45,682 bases of DNA from Magnetospirillum fulvum MGU-K5 (GTDB lineage Bacteria > Pseudomonadota > Alphaproteobacteria > Rhodospirillales > Magnetospirillaceae): positions 1 to 45,682 of the forward strand of contig NZ_AQPH01000023.1 of the NCBI RefSeq assembly GCF_000442515.1. Reading direction: 5' to 3'. A program made the translations under genes and the position numbers. Numbering within the stretch: position 1 is the stretch's first letter; each line of letters starts with the position of its first letter. Positions 25,381 to 36,280 of this stretch are shown piece after piece. Below the pieces are notes generated by a model, which was not told where the DNA came from, did not search any database, and worked only from the letters and a program-made list of their open reading frames with translations.

Positions 25381-26214
25381 ATGAACGCCAGTACTGATAT
25401 AAAGCGGCGTTACCGGACCATCTGGATTTCGGACATCCATCTCGGCACACGCGGCAGCAAGGCCGACGATCTGCTCGATTTTCTGAAAAGCACCGAATCC
25501 GATACGCTTTATCTGGTCGGCGACATCATCGACGGCTGGCGGCTGCGTAAATCCTGGTTCTGGCCGCAATCCCATAACGACGTCGTGCAAAAATTGCTGC
25601 GCAAGGCGCGCAAGGGAACCCGGGTGGTGTTCGTGCCGGGCAATCACGACGAGTTCGCCCGCGATTATCACGGCATTCTGTTCGGTGACATCCGCGTCGC
25701 CACCAGTGCGATTCACCAGACCGCCGACGGGCGGCGTCTGCTGATCGTCCATGGCGATGCATTCGACGGCGTGGTCAAGCACGCCAAGTGGCTGGCTCAT
25801 CTCGGCGACGGGGCCTACACCCTGGCGCTGTCGCTCAATCACTGGCTGAACGTGGCGCGCCGCAGCCTGGGCTTTCCCTATTGGTCGCTGTCGGCCTACC
25901 TGAAGCTCAAGGTCAAAAACGCGGTTCAGTACATGGCCAATTTCGAAGAGGCGATGGCCGACGAAGCGCGCCGCTGTCAGGCCGATGGCGTTGTTTGCGG
26001 TCACATCCATCACGCCCAGATGCGCGATATGGACGGCATCCTCTACTGCAATGACGGCGATTGGGTCGAAAGCTGCACCGCCCTGGTCGAGAATTTCGAC
26101 GGCAGCCTGGAAATCGTGCACTGGCTGCGGGCGCCGGGGATGTATCTCGCCTCGGCGGCGTCGGCCCACGACGACAAATCCGGGGAAGCCGCCCCGCAGC
26201 TCAGTCGGGTGTGA
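25381..26214 (+). CDS. LpxH-family metallophosphoesterase, candidate phospholipase C (PlcP-type)
   Basis: This is a 277-residue calcineurin-like phosphoesterase (COG2908 type). The five metal-binding blocks are present: SDIHLGTRGSKADD, VGDIIDGWRL, VPGNHDEFAR, VHGDAFDG and CGHIHHA. Homologues are commonly annotated as UDP-2,3-diacylglucosamine hydrolase. In alphaproteobacteria, members sitting immediately before a glycosyltransferase (Agt) act as the phosphate-starvation phospholipase C PlcP, which turns phospholipids into diacylglycerol. The next gene is such a glycosyltransferase, 20 bases on, so I favour PlcP; LpxH activity is not excluded. The 175-base divergent gap is AT-rich with a weak TTGGCA-16-TATGTA promoter and no convincing Pho box. 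Confidence 0.82.
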   Translation: MNASTDIKRRYRTIWISDIHLGTRGSKADDLLDFLKSTESDTLYLVGDIIDGWRLRKSWFWPQSHNDVVQKLLRKARKGTRVVFVPGNHDEFARDYHGILFGDIRVATSAIHQTADGRRLLIVHGDAFDGVVKHAKWLAHLGDGAYTLALSLNHWLNVARRSLGFPYWSLSAYLKLKVKNAVQYMANFEEAMADEARRCQADGVVCGHIHHAQMRDMDGILYCNDGDWVESCTALVENFDGSLEIVHWLRAPGMYLASAASAHDDKSGEAAPQLSRV

Positions 26215-26234
26215 CGCCGGTTTAAGGAGAAGGA

Positions 26235-27281
26235 ATGCGTATTCTTGTCGTCTCGGATGCCTGGCTGCCCCAGGTCAATGGTGTCGTCCGCACCCTCGAT
26301 ACGCTGAGAAGCGAATTGGAGCGCACCGGCCACGAGGTGGTGATGCTCACCCCCGAGCGGTTCCGCACCATTCCCTGTCCGACATATCCAGAGATCCGGT
26401 TGGCGGTGCGCCCCGGTCCGCGGATCGCCCGGCTGATCGAGGCGGCGCAGCCCTGCGCGATCCATATCGCCACCGAAGGCCCGTTGGGCTGGGCGGCGCG
26501 GCGCTATTGTCTGCGGCGGCGTCTGCCCTTTACCACCGCCTATCACACCCGCTTCCCCGAATATATCAAGGCCCGGTTCCGGGTGCCGCTGCCGCTGTCC
26601 TATGCGGTGATGCGGCGGTTCCATGCCGCCTCGTCGCGGGTGATGGTGGCGACCCAGGGGATCGAGACCGAGCTGGAACAGCGCGGCTTTCACCGGATCG
26701 GCCGCTGGTCGCGCGGGGTCGATACCGACCTGTTCCGCCCCCGCCCCGAAGCCAGGGGCGATGACGGTCCCTTTGCCGGTCTGCCCCGGCCGATCTTTTT
26801 GTATGTCGGGCGGGTCGCGGTCGAAAAGAACATCGCCGCCTTCCTGGCCCTCGACTTGCCCGGGAGCAAGGTGGTGGTCGGCGACGGGCCGCAGCTTGAC
26901 GATCTGCGCCGCCGTCATCCCGAAATCCACTTTGCCGGTGCCCAGTTCGGCGAGGCTCTCGCCCGCCATTATGCCGCCGGAGACGTGTTCGTTTTCCCCA
27001 GCCGGACCGACACCTTCGGCCTGGTCCTGCTCGAAGCGCTGGCGTCGGGCTTGCCGGTGGCGGCCTATCCGGTGCCGGGTCCGCTGGACGTGATCGGGGC
27101 TTCGCCGGTCGGGCGGCTCGATACCGATCTGGGCAAGGCGGCGTTGGGGGCGATTGGGATCGATCCGGCGCTGTGCCGCGCCCATGCCCTTGATTTCTCG
27201 TGGGCGGCATCGACCCGCCAGTTCGTCGAGAATCTGGCTCCGTTCGAAATCACCTGCTGGAAAGAACCGGCGCCGGTGTAA
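26235..27281 (+). CDS. GT-B glycosyltransferase (GT4 type), candidate Agt
   Basis: This is a 348-residue retaining glycosyltransferase with two Rossmann domains. The acceptor domain begins MRILVVSDAWLPQVNGVVRT, and the donor domain contains FLYVGRVAVEKNI, VVVGDGPQLDDLR, and the E-x7-E site in FPSRTDTFGLVLLEALASG. A TAAGGAGAAGG site precedes the ATG. Directly downstream of the PlcP-type gene it would glycosylate the released diacylglycerol, giving glycolipids that replace phospholipids under phosphate limitation. The acceptor is inferred from the pairing; LPS or mannose transfer remains possible. Confidence 0.85.
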   Translation: MRILVVSDAWLPQVNGVVRTLDTLRSELERTGHEVVMLTPERFRTIPCPTYPEIRLAVRPGPRIARLIEAAQPCAIHIATEGPLGWAARRYCLRRRLPFTTAYHTRFPEYIKARFRVPLPLSYAVMRRFHAASSRVMVATQGIETELEQRGFHRIGRWSRGVDTDLFRPRPEARGDDGPFAGLPRPIFLYVGRVAVEKNIAAFLALDLPGSKVVVGDGPQLDDLRRRHPEIHFAGAQFGEALARHYAAGDVFVFPSRTDTFGLVLLEALASGLPVAAYPVPGPLDVIGASPVGRLDTDLGKAALGAIGIDPALCRAHALDFSWAASTRQFVENLAPFEITCWKEPAPV

Positions 27282-27315
27282 CGGCAAGGCGCGCGTCTTG
27301 CGCCGTTGGTTCCGA

Positions 27316-28419
27316 TCAGGGAGCGGCGGCCTCGGCGGCGCGCGCGTTCGAGCGCTGATACTTGTTGAGACCCTCGGCCATCGCCGCGGCGAACCAATCG
27401 TTCGCCGGGGAGGATGGCGCTGCGGCCGAGGCTGCCGTTGCGGCGGCATTGGAGGCAGGCGGCACGGACGTAGCCGCCGCCGTACCTTCGGCCTGGGCGG
27501 CGACGACCGGGGCGGCGTTGGCGGGGGCGATCAAGCCCGATTGCGGCCGTGCCCCGGTGACGGGCAGGGGGGATCGTCCGCTATTGCCGGAAACCGAGGT
27601 GGCCACCACCGGAGGAGTCCGGGTGGCGAGGTCCGTCGTCCGCGACGGCATGGTCAGCACCCGTCCGGGCTTGGTGTTCCATAACCGCGTCGGGGCCGCG
27701 TCGGCGGTGGCGGCGACGCTGACGGCGGCGGGGGCATTGTCGGCGCTGGCGGTTCGGGCCGTCTCGGCCGGGGGCACGCTGGCGCTGGTGCTGACCTGGG
27801 GACGCGGCGCGGCGGCCGGGGCGGCGGGCTCGTCGCCGATCAGGTCGGTCAACAGAATCGGCCGGGCGTCGGTCGGTTTCGTCTCGGTCTTGGGCTCGCT
27901 CGTGGCGCTGCTGGCGACGGCGGCGGCTTTCGGTTGGGTATTATCGCTCGCCGTTGCATCGCTGGGCGGAGGCTGGGCGGCTGGCGTGGCTTGGGCGAGG
28001 GCGGTGCCGCTGTCTCCCGGAGCCGGATCGTCGCGGAACAGGGCCAGCATGTGTCCCCCCGCCGTGGCGCCGGTGCTTTCCTCCAGCACGCCGTTGACCG
28101 CCGCGCCGATCAGTCCGATCACGCCACCGAACAGCGCGCCCCCGGTCAGGCGGGCGGCTATGCCGATCTTGTCGCCGGACACGTCGCGATAGATGTCGTT
28201 GACCAGCGGGATGTGTTGCAGCGGATTGATGACGTCGACCAGATCCCAGAACGAGGGTTCATCGTCGTCGGCGCCGAACATGCCGACATGGCTGTGCTTC
28301 GACCCGGCCTTGTCGGTCGATTGCGTCGCCGCGGTCTCGGCATTTTCCGACGGCAGAGTCGGAATCAGGGAATCGATCGGATTCGAAGGCCTGACGGAAG
28401 ACGTGGCGGAGACCGACAT
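27316..28419 (-). CDS. Ala/Pro/Thr-rich hypothetical protein with conserved N-terminal domain
   Basis: The 367-residue product has a conserved-looking segment at about 50-125 (SFWDLVDVINPLQHIPLVND then IYRDVSGDKIGIAARLTGGA), with a glycine-rich hydrophobic hairpin (LFGGVIGLIGAAVNGVLEES). I recall this block from unnamed proteins of other Rhodospirillaceae. The rest is low-complexity Ala/Pro/Ser/Thr sequence, probably disordered, ending in a short helix (NDWFAAAMAEGLNKYQRSNA). There is no signal peptide. AGGTG precedes the ATG. Function unknown; the hydrophobic part could contact the membrane. A weak ACGGC/GCCGT hairpin at 27281-27306 separates it from the convergent glycosyltransferase. Confidence 0.75.
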   Translation of the reverse strand: MSVSATSSVRPSNPIDSLIPTLPSENAETAATQSTDKAGSKHSHVGMFGADDDEPSFWDLVDVINPLQHIPLVNDIYRDVSGDKIGIAARLTGGALFGGVIGLIGAAVNGVLEESTGATAGGHMLALFRDDPAPGDSGTALAQATPAAQPPPSDATASDNTQPKAAAVASSATSEPKTETKPTDARPILLTDLIGDEPAAPAAAPRPQVSTSASVPPAETARTASADNAPAAVSVAATADAAPTRLWNTKPGRVLTMPSRTTDLATRTPPVVATSVSGNSGRSPLPVTGARPQSGLIAPANAAPVVAAQAEGTAAATSVPPASNAAATAASAAAPSSPANDWFAAAMAEGLNKYQRSNARAAEAAAP

Positions 28420-28562
28420 TGCGTCACCTCGGGGACTGGGGCGACGAGGTTATCTGCAAGAGCAATGCCAGTTTGAAGAAGGGCGGAAAGGCTGTGTTTG
28501 TCGTCCGCCGCTTCACGCCCCCGACGGCCGGATGCCGCCGGGGGGAAGATTCTGCCCGGTCG

Positions 28563-29108
28563 TTATTTCTTCTTGGGCTTGTTGGCCAGGGCGCGCTCGA
28601 TCCCCTGCTGGATGATCTCGCCGGCCTTTTCCGGGCCGCCCCAACCCTTCAACTGGACCCACTTGCCGACTTCCAGGTCCTTGTAATGGACGAAGAAGTG
28701 CTCGATCTGCTGAACCAGAATCTTGGGCAGGTCTTCATAGCTGTTCACGCCGTCATAGAACGGGTGCAGCTTGGAATGGGGCACGGCCAGGATCTTTTCG
28801 TCCATGCCGCCTTCGTCTTCCATCAGCAGCACGCCGATCGGGCGCGAGCGCATCACCGCGCCGACGGCAACCGGGGTGCGTCCGACCACCATGATATCGA
28901 CGGGATCGCCGTCTTCGGACAGGGTGTGGGGAACGAAGCCGTAATTGACCGGATAGTACATCGCGGTGTTGAGGAAGCGGTCGACGTACATCGCACCGGA
29001 TTCCTTGTCGATCTCGTATTTGACCGGATCGCCATTCAACGGGATCTCGACGATCACGTTGACGTCGCGCGGCGGGTTCTTACCGATCGGAATCTTCTTG
29101 AGGTCCAT
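28563..29108 (-). CDS. ppa: Inorganic pyrophosphatase, family I
   Basis: Ppa hydrolyses pyrophosphate, pulling biosynthetic reactions forward. The 181-residue protein matches family I soluble enzymes: VNVIVEIPLNGDPVKYEIDK, the Tyr-rich YYPVNYGFVPHT, the metal site EDGDPVDIMVV (DxDxxD) and KILAVPHSKL. The start is the ATG at 29108; the frame running further upstream overlaps the end of ampG. A poor AGGA lies before it. It follows ampG on the same strand with a 180-base gap. Confidence 0.95.
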   Translation of the reverse strand: MDLKKIPIGKNPPRDVNVIVEIPLNGDPVKYEIDKESGAMYVDRFLNTAMYYPVNYGFVPHTLSEDGDPVDIMVVGRTPVAVGAVMRSRPIGVLLMEDEGGMDEKILAVPHSKLHPFYDGVNSYEDLPKILVQQIEHFFVHYKDLEVGKWVQLKGWGGPEKAGEIIQQGIERALANKPKKK

Positions 29109-29288
29109 GGGATTGGTCAGTCCTGTCAGAGAAGTACGTGAGGCCGCCGCGCCAAAGCGGGGCCTCGGACAGTGCGCCGGTCCGGCCCGTGACGGCCTTG
29201 ACCTGCGCAAAAGAAAAAACCTTGGCGGGCATTGCTTTGCTCCTGGTCAAAAGAGCGTCGCCAAGGATGAGCCTGCCGACAGCACGTT

Positions 29289-30627
29289 TCAACCATGCTG
29301 GGCCGGCTCGGTTCGGTAATGGCGGGCCAACCAGGGCAAAAGCAACAAAGCGGGCAGCGTCACCACCGTGGTCATCAAGAAAAAAATCGACCCAGCCGAA
29401 CCGATCGGCCAGCCAGCCGCTGGTCGAGGCGAACAGGGTCCGCCCCACCGCCGTCAAAGACGAGAGTAGGGCGTATTGGGTGGCAGTATAGGCCACATTG
29501 CACAATCCGGACAGATAGGCCACCAACGCCGATCCGGCCATTCCGGCGGTCAGGTTCTCGGCGAAGACACACACCGCCAATGCGGCGACATTGTGCCCGG
29601 CCATCGCCTGGACGACATAAAACAGATTGCCGACCGATTGCAGCACGCCGAACAGCAGCAACGCCCGCATCACCCCCATCCGGGCGATCAGGGCGCCGCC
29701 GATCAGGGTTCCGGCGATGGTCGCGCCAAAGCCGAAAATCTTGCTGACCCAGGCGATCTCTTCCAGCGCGAAGCCGCTTTCGATGTACAGGGTGTTGGCC
29801 ATCGCCCCGGCCATCGCCTCGCCGGTCTTGTAGCCGACGACGAACAGCAGCACCGCCCACCACACCGGGCGGGACATGAATTCGGCGAACGGGCAGACCA
29901 CCGCGCCATACAGCCAACCGGCCAGCCGGGCGGTGCCGCCGTGCAGATCAGGGCGGCGGGCCAGGAAGGCGGCGGCGCGCTCCTCGCGCTCGCGGGTGGC
30001 GGGGGAAACGACGACCGCCGGTTCGGGGCCGAACAGGAACACGGCCAGCCCAACCGCCACCAGCGCCGCCATCGTGGCATAGGCGGCGAACCAGCCCCAG
30101 GCCGAGGCGACGAACAGCGCGCCCGCGCCCGAAGCCAGCATCGCGAGGCGATAGCCGGTCTGAACCGCGCCCGCGCCCGGTCCCTGCGAGGCGGGATCAA
30201 GGATTTCGACGCGGTAGGCATCGATCACGATGTCCTGGCTGGCCGATAAAAAAGCGACCCCCAGGGCAAGACATCCGGTCACCCACAGATTATGGGCGGG
30301 ATCGGTGGCCCCCAGCGCCAGAATCGCGACGATCAGAAGGCACTGGATGGTGACGCCCCAACTGCGCCGCCGCCCCATGCGCCGGGTCAGAACCGGCAGG
30401 CTCAGGCGGTCGATCAATGGCGACCACAAAAATTTGAGCGCATAAGGAGTCCCGACCAGAGCGAAGGCTCCGATCGCGCTGCGGCTGATTCCCTCGCTTT
30501 TCAGCCAGGCCGACAGGGTGGAGAAGGTCAACAACAGCGGCAGGCCGCTGGAAAACCCCAGCAGAAGTACCAGCATCACCCGCCGGTCGAGATAGGCGGC
30601 GAAGGCGGCGGACCAGCTTCGTTTCAT
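29289..30627 (-). CDS. ampG: AmpG-like muropeptide MFS permease, C-terminus shifted by one base
   Basis: AmpG imports anhydro-muropeptides for wall recycling. The major facilitator fold is clear: YLDRRVMLVLLLGFSSGLPL, LKFLWSPLIDRLSLPVL, SASQDIVIDAYRVEIL and FAENLTAGMAGSALVAYLSG. After GWLADRFGWVDFFL the frame as given turns hydrophilic and overruns into ppa. Seven A at 29380-29386 (+ strand) cause this. With six, the protein continues FFLMTTVVTLPALLLLPWLA and ends RTEPAQHG at a TGA (29289-29291), the usual AmpG last helix, 445 residues in all. I therefore give the corrected end. The start at 30627 is chosen by family N-terminus; no good ribosome-binding site is seen. Confidence 0.85.
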
Positions 30628-30773
30628 CGGGGGGAGGGGACCAGGCAGAGTGGGGGGAAAAGGCAAGTCCCTTGCTATGCCAAAGCGGTCGGGCGGCTGG
30701 CAAGACAATTCGCCAAACGGCTTTCACGCCGCTCTTTGCACGCCCGATCCGCTTCGCCATCTTTTTGCCATGG

Positions 30774-30801
30774 TTGCACGCTCTGGCCCCCTCCCTATAT
30801 A
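30774..30801 (+). promoter_or_regulatory. Promoter of dnaK, possibly heat-shock (RpoH) type
   Basis: TTGCAC and CCCTATATA lie 16 bases apart, about 130 bases before dnaK. The C-rich bases before TATATA fit alphaproteobacterial RpoH promoters (CTTG... / CYTATNT) as well as sigma-70. The 304-base divergent gap between ampG and dnaK holds nothing else certain. Confidence 0.5.
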
Positions 30802-30931
30802 AGGCGCGGGGGATAACCGAATTGATGGTCGATCCCCGGTCAATTTCAGCGATTCAACCCGGAAGGGGGTCGCGGGGCGGCTGCGCAGACAGCAGAGCCC
30901 CGGGGATCTGCCGAGCAGGAATGAGGATGAC

Positions 30932-32842
<1,911 letters not shown>

Positions 32843-32860
32843 TCCGGCCCGATCGTCTTC

Positions 32861-32888
32861 ACGGCCGACGGGCGATCCCGTCGGCCGT
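32861..32888 (+). other. Strong hairpin between dnaK and dnaJ
   Basis: A perfect 12-bp stem (ACGGCCGACGGG with CCCGTCGGCCGT) and a CGAT loop lie 18 bases after the dnaK stop. No T-run follows, so it is more likely an attenuator or RNA-stability element lowering dnaJ relative to dnaK than a full terminator. Confidence 0.6.
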
Positions 32889-32974
32889 TCGTTCGCCCCG
32901 GCGCCGCCGTCTCCCGTCGCTTGAAACGGGGGGGCGCGGCCGTCTGGGCCAGTACCGGATAGCAAGCGAAGCGC

Positions 32975-34117
32975 ATGAGCAAGCAGGATTACTACGACCT
33001 TCTCGGTGTCGGGCGTGGTGCCTCGGCCGACGAGATCAAAAAGGCCTATCGCAAGATGGCCATGCAATTTCATCCCGATCGTAATCCGGGCGATGCCGCG
33101 GCAGAGCAGAAATTCAAGGAAATCAACGAAGCCTATGACGTCCTGAAGGACGATCAGAAGCGTTCGGCCTATGACCGCTTTGGCCATGCCGCCTTTGAAC
33201 AGGGCGGTGGACGTGGCGGCGGGGCGGGCGATTTCGGCTTCGGCGGCGGCTTCGCCGATATCTTCGACGAAATGTTCGGCGAGATGATGGGCGGCGGACG
33301 GCGCGGTCAGGCCTCGGGCCGGGGTGCCGATCTGCGCTACGACATGGAAATCTCGCTCGAAGATGCCTTTGCGGGCAAGACGGCGACGATCCGGGTGCCG
33401 ACCTCGGCGGTGTGCGAGGAATGCAAGGGCACCGGCGGTCGCGACGGCGCCCAGCCGGTGACCTGCTCGACCTGCCACGGTCACGGCAAGGTCCGCAGCC
33501 AGCAGGGCTTCTTCACCATCGAACGCACCTGCCCGACCTGCCAGGGGATGGGCCGGATCATCAAAGACCCCTGCCGCGCGTGCAGCGGCACCGGCCGGGT
33601 CCGCAAGGAAAAGCAGCTGTCGGTGACGATTCCCGCCGGTGTCGAGGACGGCACCCGGATTCGTCTCGCCGGAGAGGGCGAGGCCGGGATGCGCGGAGCC
33701 CCGGCGGGCGATTTGTACATCTTCCTGTCGCTGAAGGCGCATCGTCTGTTCCAGCGTGAAGGCGCCAATATCTATTGTCGGGTGCCGATCCCGATGGTGA
33801 CGGCGACGCTGGGCGGGACGATCGAGGTTCCCACCATCGACGGCGGCAAGGCCAAGGTGGTGATCCCCGAAGGCACCCAGACCGGGCACCAGTTCCGTCT
33901 GCGTGGCAAGGGGATGAGCGTCCTGCGCAGCCCGTCGCGCGGCGACATGTTCATCCAGGCGACGATCGAGACTCCGGTCAATCTGACTCCGCGCCAGATC
34001 GAGCTTCTGCGCGAGTTCGAAACCGCCGGAGAGGACAAAAAGGGCGGCAATTCCCCGGAAAGCCATGGCTTCTTCGCTCGGGTCAAGGAATTCTGGGAAG
34101 ACCTCAAGGAGGGCTGA
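32975..34117 (+). CDS. dnaJ: Chaperone protein DnaJ (Hsp40)
   Basis: DnaJ stimulates DnaK ATPase and delivers substrates. The 380-residue type I protein has the J domain with HPD ([11 protein letters not shown]), a Gly-rich linker, and four CxxCxGxG zinc-finger repeats ([32 protein letters not shown]). The C-terminal substrate domain contains [20 protein letters not shown]. Length is normal. The ATG lies downstream of the dnaK-dnaJ hairpin with only a weak GAAG site. A response regulator gene follows 11 bases later on the same strand. Confidence 0.97.
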   Translation: MSKQDYYDLLGVGRGASADEIKKAYRKMAMQFHPDRNPGDAAAEQKFKEINEAYDVLKDDQKRSAYDRFGHAAFEQGGGRGGGAGDFGFGGGFADIFDEMFGEMMGGGRRGQASGRGADLRYDMEISLEDAFAGKTATIRVPTSAVCEECKGTGGRDGAQPVTCSTCHGHGKVRSQQGFFTIERTCPTCQGMGRIIKDPCRACSGTGRVRKEKQLSVTIPAGVEDGTRIRLAGEGEAGMRGAPAGDLYIFLSLKAHRLFQREGANIYCRVPIPMVTATLGGTIEVPTIDGGKAKVVIPEGTQTGHQFRLRGKGMSVLRSPSRGDMFIQATIETPVNLTPRQIELLREFETAGEDKKGGNSPESHGFFARVKEFWEDLKEG

Positions 34118-34128
34118 CCCTGACCCTG

Positions 34129-34778
34129 ATGCCCCGTCTGCTGCTGGTCATCGCCGATCCCCTGCTGGCCGAGACCGTTGCCGGTCATCTCGGCCGGGCG
34201 ATGGCGGTGACCCGCGCCGACGATCCCGCTTCGGCCCTGGCGGCGGTCGTTGACCAGGATTTGATCCTGGTCGACGAGGCGGCCTGGAGCGGGGATGAGG
34301 CTCCGTGCCGGGCGTTGCGGGCAGCCGGGGTGACCCTGCCGCTGGTCCTGCTCGCCACCGGAGGGGCAGGCGATCCCGATGCCGATCTGGTGATCGCCAA
34401 GCCGTTGCGCCTGTCGGCCTTATCGGCGCGTTTGAGTGATGTTCTGTCCCGTCGTGCCGCCACGGCCGGGATCGCTCTCGGGCCTTGGCGGCTGGAATAC
34501 GACCGGCGGCTTCTAACCGCCATCGCCGATGAGCGGGCGGTGCGGCTGACTGACAAGGAAGTCGCGATCCTGCGCCGTCTGGCCGAGGCGGCGGGGGCGG
34601 TGGTCAGCCGCGAAAACCTGCTCGCCGATGTGTGGGGCTATTCCGCCGACCTCGATACCCACACGCTCGAAACCCACATCTATCGCCTGCGCCGCAAGAT
34701 CGGGGAGGGGGCGACGACGATTCGCCCGGCCTGTTGCGGACCGAACCCGGCGGCTATCGTCTCGCCCTTGAGGGGTAA
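34129..34778 (+). CDS. OmpR/PhoB-type response regulator, C-terminus shifted by one base
   Basis: A receiver-like domain (1-105) precedes a winged-helix OmpR domain. The receiver keeps the phospho-acceptor Asp (DLILVDEAAW), the Thr (LLATGG) and Lys (VIAKPL), but has one Asp where an acidic pair is usual (LLVIADPLL). The DNA-binding part reads RAVRLTDKEVAILRRLAEAA, WGYSADLDTHTLETHIYRLR and RKIGEG. The frame then breaks at five G (34707-34711). One more G restores the expected end DDDSPGLLRTEPGGYRLALE plus G, closing at TAA 34776-34778, 216 residues. Without correction translation runs through the repeat to 34989. Its TAA is the first codon of repeat copy C. No histidine kinase is nearby. Confidence 0.82.
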
Positions 34779-34927
34779 TACCAAGCTGCGCAGATCGGAA
34801 CCGATCCGCGCAAGCCCTCATTCGCCGGGCGCGGCCCCTCCGGGCCGCTTGGCTCCGCGCCACGAGGCGCGCGGCCCTTCAGGCCTAACCAACCCGCATG
34901 AGTTTCACTCATTGCGGGTTGGTATAA
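34776..34927 (+). repeat. Palindromic intergenic element, copy C (full, 152 bases)
   Basis: It starts TAATACCAAGCTGCGC, has a left hairpin (34787-34798 with 34801-34812, one mismatch), then CCTCATTCGCCGGGCG, a GCGGCCC/GGGCCGC stem, the core CTTGGCTCCGCGCC, and a right hairpin (34889-34903 with 34907-34922). It ends TTGGTATAA. The first three bases are the stop codon of the response regulator; the far end lies 1 base from the stop of the convergent reductase gene. Confidence 0.88.
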
Positions 34928-34928
34928 C

Positions 34929-35963
34929 TCAGCTCCCCGGCACACCGGCGGTGGTGGAATGGACGAAATGCAGCGCCGCGCCGGGGTGAACGACGTCGTG
35001 GGCCGAATGGGCGGCGCGGGCCGCTTCGGCAAAGCCGGTCAGGATCAGGCGCAGCTTGCCCGGATAGGTGCAGATATCGCCGCAGGCGAAGATGCCGGGG
35101 CGGCTGGCGGCACCGCTGGCGGGGTCGATGGTGACGGCATGACCGTCCATATCGAGGCCCCATCCGGCGACCGGGCCGACATCGCCCGATAGTCCGAAAA
35201 AGGCCAGCAGGGCGTCGGCGGGTATCCGCCGCGTCTCACCCTCCAGCGTGGACACGATCACCGCCTCCAGGTGGCCGTTATCGCCTTCCAGGGCATGAAG
35301 CTGGGTCGGGATCACCAGATCGATCCGACCCTGCTCGGCCAGCCGCAGCAACTCCGCCTCGGCTCCCGGAGCGGCGCGAAAGCGCGGGCGGCGATGGACC
35401 ACGCTGACCTTCGCCGCGATCTCGGACAGCGAGATCGCCCAATCCACCGCCGAATCTCCTCCGCCCGCGATCACAATCCTCTTGTCGCGGAAGGCTTCGC
35501 GGCGGGGCACGCTATAGAACACGCCGCGGCCTTCATATTGCTCCAGCCCGTCAAGCGGGGGCCGCTTGGGGGCAAAGGCTCCGCCGCCCGAGGCCAGGAT
35601 CACCGCGCGGGCCAGGATTTCCTCGTCGCCGCCCAATCCCATCCGCCAGCGTCCGTCCGGCTCGGGAGTCAGGGTGGTGGCGGTAACTCCCAGATGGTAG
35701 ACCGGATCGAACGGCGCGGCCTGTGCGCTCAATCGCTCGACCAGTTCCGAGGCCAGGATGCGGGGATGGCCGGGTACGTCATAGATCGGCTTTTCCGGGT
35801 ACAGCGCCGAAAGTTGCCCGCCGACATGGCCCAGCGCATCGACGACATGGCAGCGGACCTTGACCATCCCGCATTGAAAGACCGTGAACAACCCGACCGG
35901 TCCCGCTCCCACCACCACCGCGTCGGTTTCATGAACGCGCATTGTCTTTGGCCTCTTCGTCAT
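34929..35963 (-). CDS. Ferredoxin-NADP+ reductase (thioredoxin-reductase-like type)
   Basis: This is a flavoprotein of about 344 residues transferring electrons between NADPH and ferredoxin or flavodoxin. The FAD loop reads [20 protein letters not shown], followed by [23 protein letters not shown], the hallmark of TrxR-like FNRs (GGQ...YPEK). The NADPH site is [17 protein letters not shown], with [10 protein letters not shown] binding the phosphate. It lacks the redox-active CxxC of thioredoxin reductase, as expected. The C-terminus has [17 protein letters not shown]. The start is ambiguous between ATG 35963 (GGACGGA site) and ATG 35942. It converges on the response regulator, with repeat copy C between. 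Confidence 0.9.
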   Translation of the reverse strand: MTKRPKTMRVHETDAVVVGAGPVGLFTVFQCGMVKVRCHVVDALGHVGGQLSALYPEKPIYDVPGHPRILASELVERLSAQAAPFDPVYHLGVTATTLTPEPDGRWRMGLGGDEEILARAVILASGGGAFAPKRPPLDGLEQYEGRGVFYSVPRREAFRDKRIVIAGGGDSAVDWAISLSEIAAKVSVVHRRPRFRAAPGAEAELLRLAEQGRIDLVIPTQLHALEGDNGHLEAVIVSTLEGETRRIPADALLAFFGLSGDVGPVAGWGLDMDGHAVTIDPASGAASRPGIFACGDICTYPGKLRLILTGFAEAARAAHSAHDVVHPGAALHFVHSTTAGVPGS

Positions 35964-36082
35964 TTCCGTCCGTTCCAGATGGCCCCGAGGCGGCAAACCG
36001 ACAAGAGTGAGCGGGGCGTGTCATTTTGACCGTTGCATCCGGCCCAACCCTGACATACAGTGTCGCCCCTTGCTTCTGCGTA

Positions 36083-36159
36083 GCACCCGTAGCTCAGCTG
36101 GATAGAGTACCGCCCTCCGAAGGCGGGGGTCACAGGTTCGAATCCTGTCGGGTGCGCCA
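36083..36159 (+). tRNA. tRNA-Arg (anticodon CCG)
   Basis: A complete cloverleaf of 77 bases with encoded CCA. The acceptor stem is GCACCCG/CGGGTGC. The D-arm contains AGCTCAGCTGGATAGAG, the anticodon stem CCGCC/GGCGG encloses loop CTCCGAA, and the T-arm reads ACAGGTTCGAATCCTGT. Anticodon CCG decodes CGG, a common arginine codon at this GC content. Confidence 0.97.
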
Positions 36160-36225
36160 AAGCTTCTCCCTTATTTTAAGACGATCATCCCAGCCTCACC
36201 CAGGCTGCGGACGCGATTCGGCACG

Positions 36226-36259
36226 CGGGCGGCGCAAAGGCCGCCCGGCTTTTTCTTTT
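36226..36259 (+). terminator. Rho-independent terminator after tRNA-Arg
   Basis: CGGGCGGC pairs with GCCGCCCG around a short GCAAAG loop, followed by GC and TTTTTCTTTT on the + strand. It lies just before the convergent chemoreceptor stop. Confidence 0.8.
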
Positions 36260-36280
36260 GCTGAACATGTCTGGACCCGG

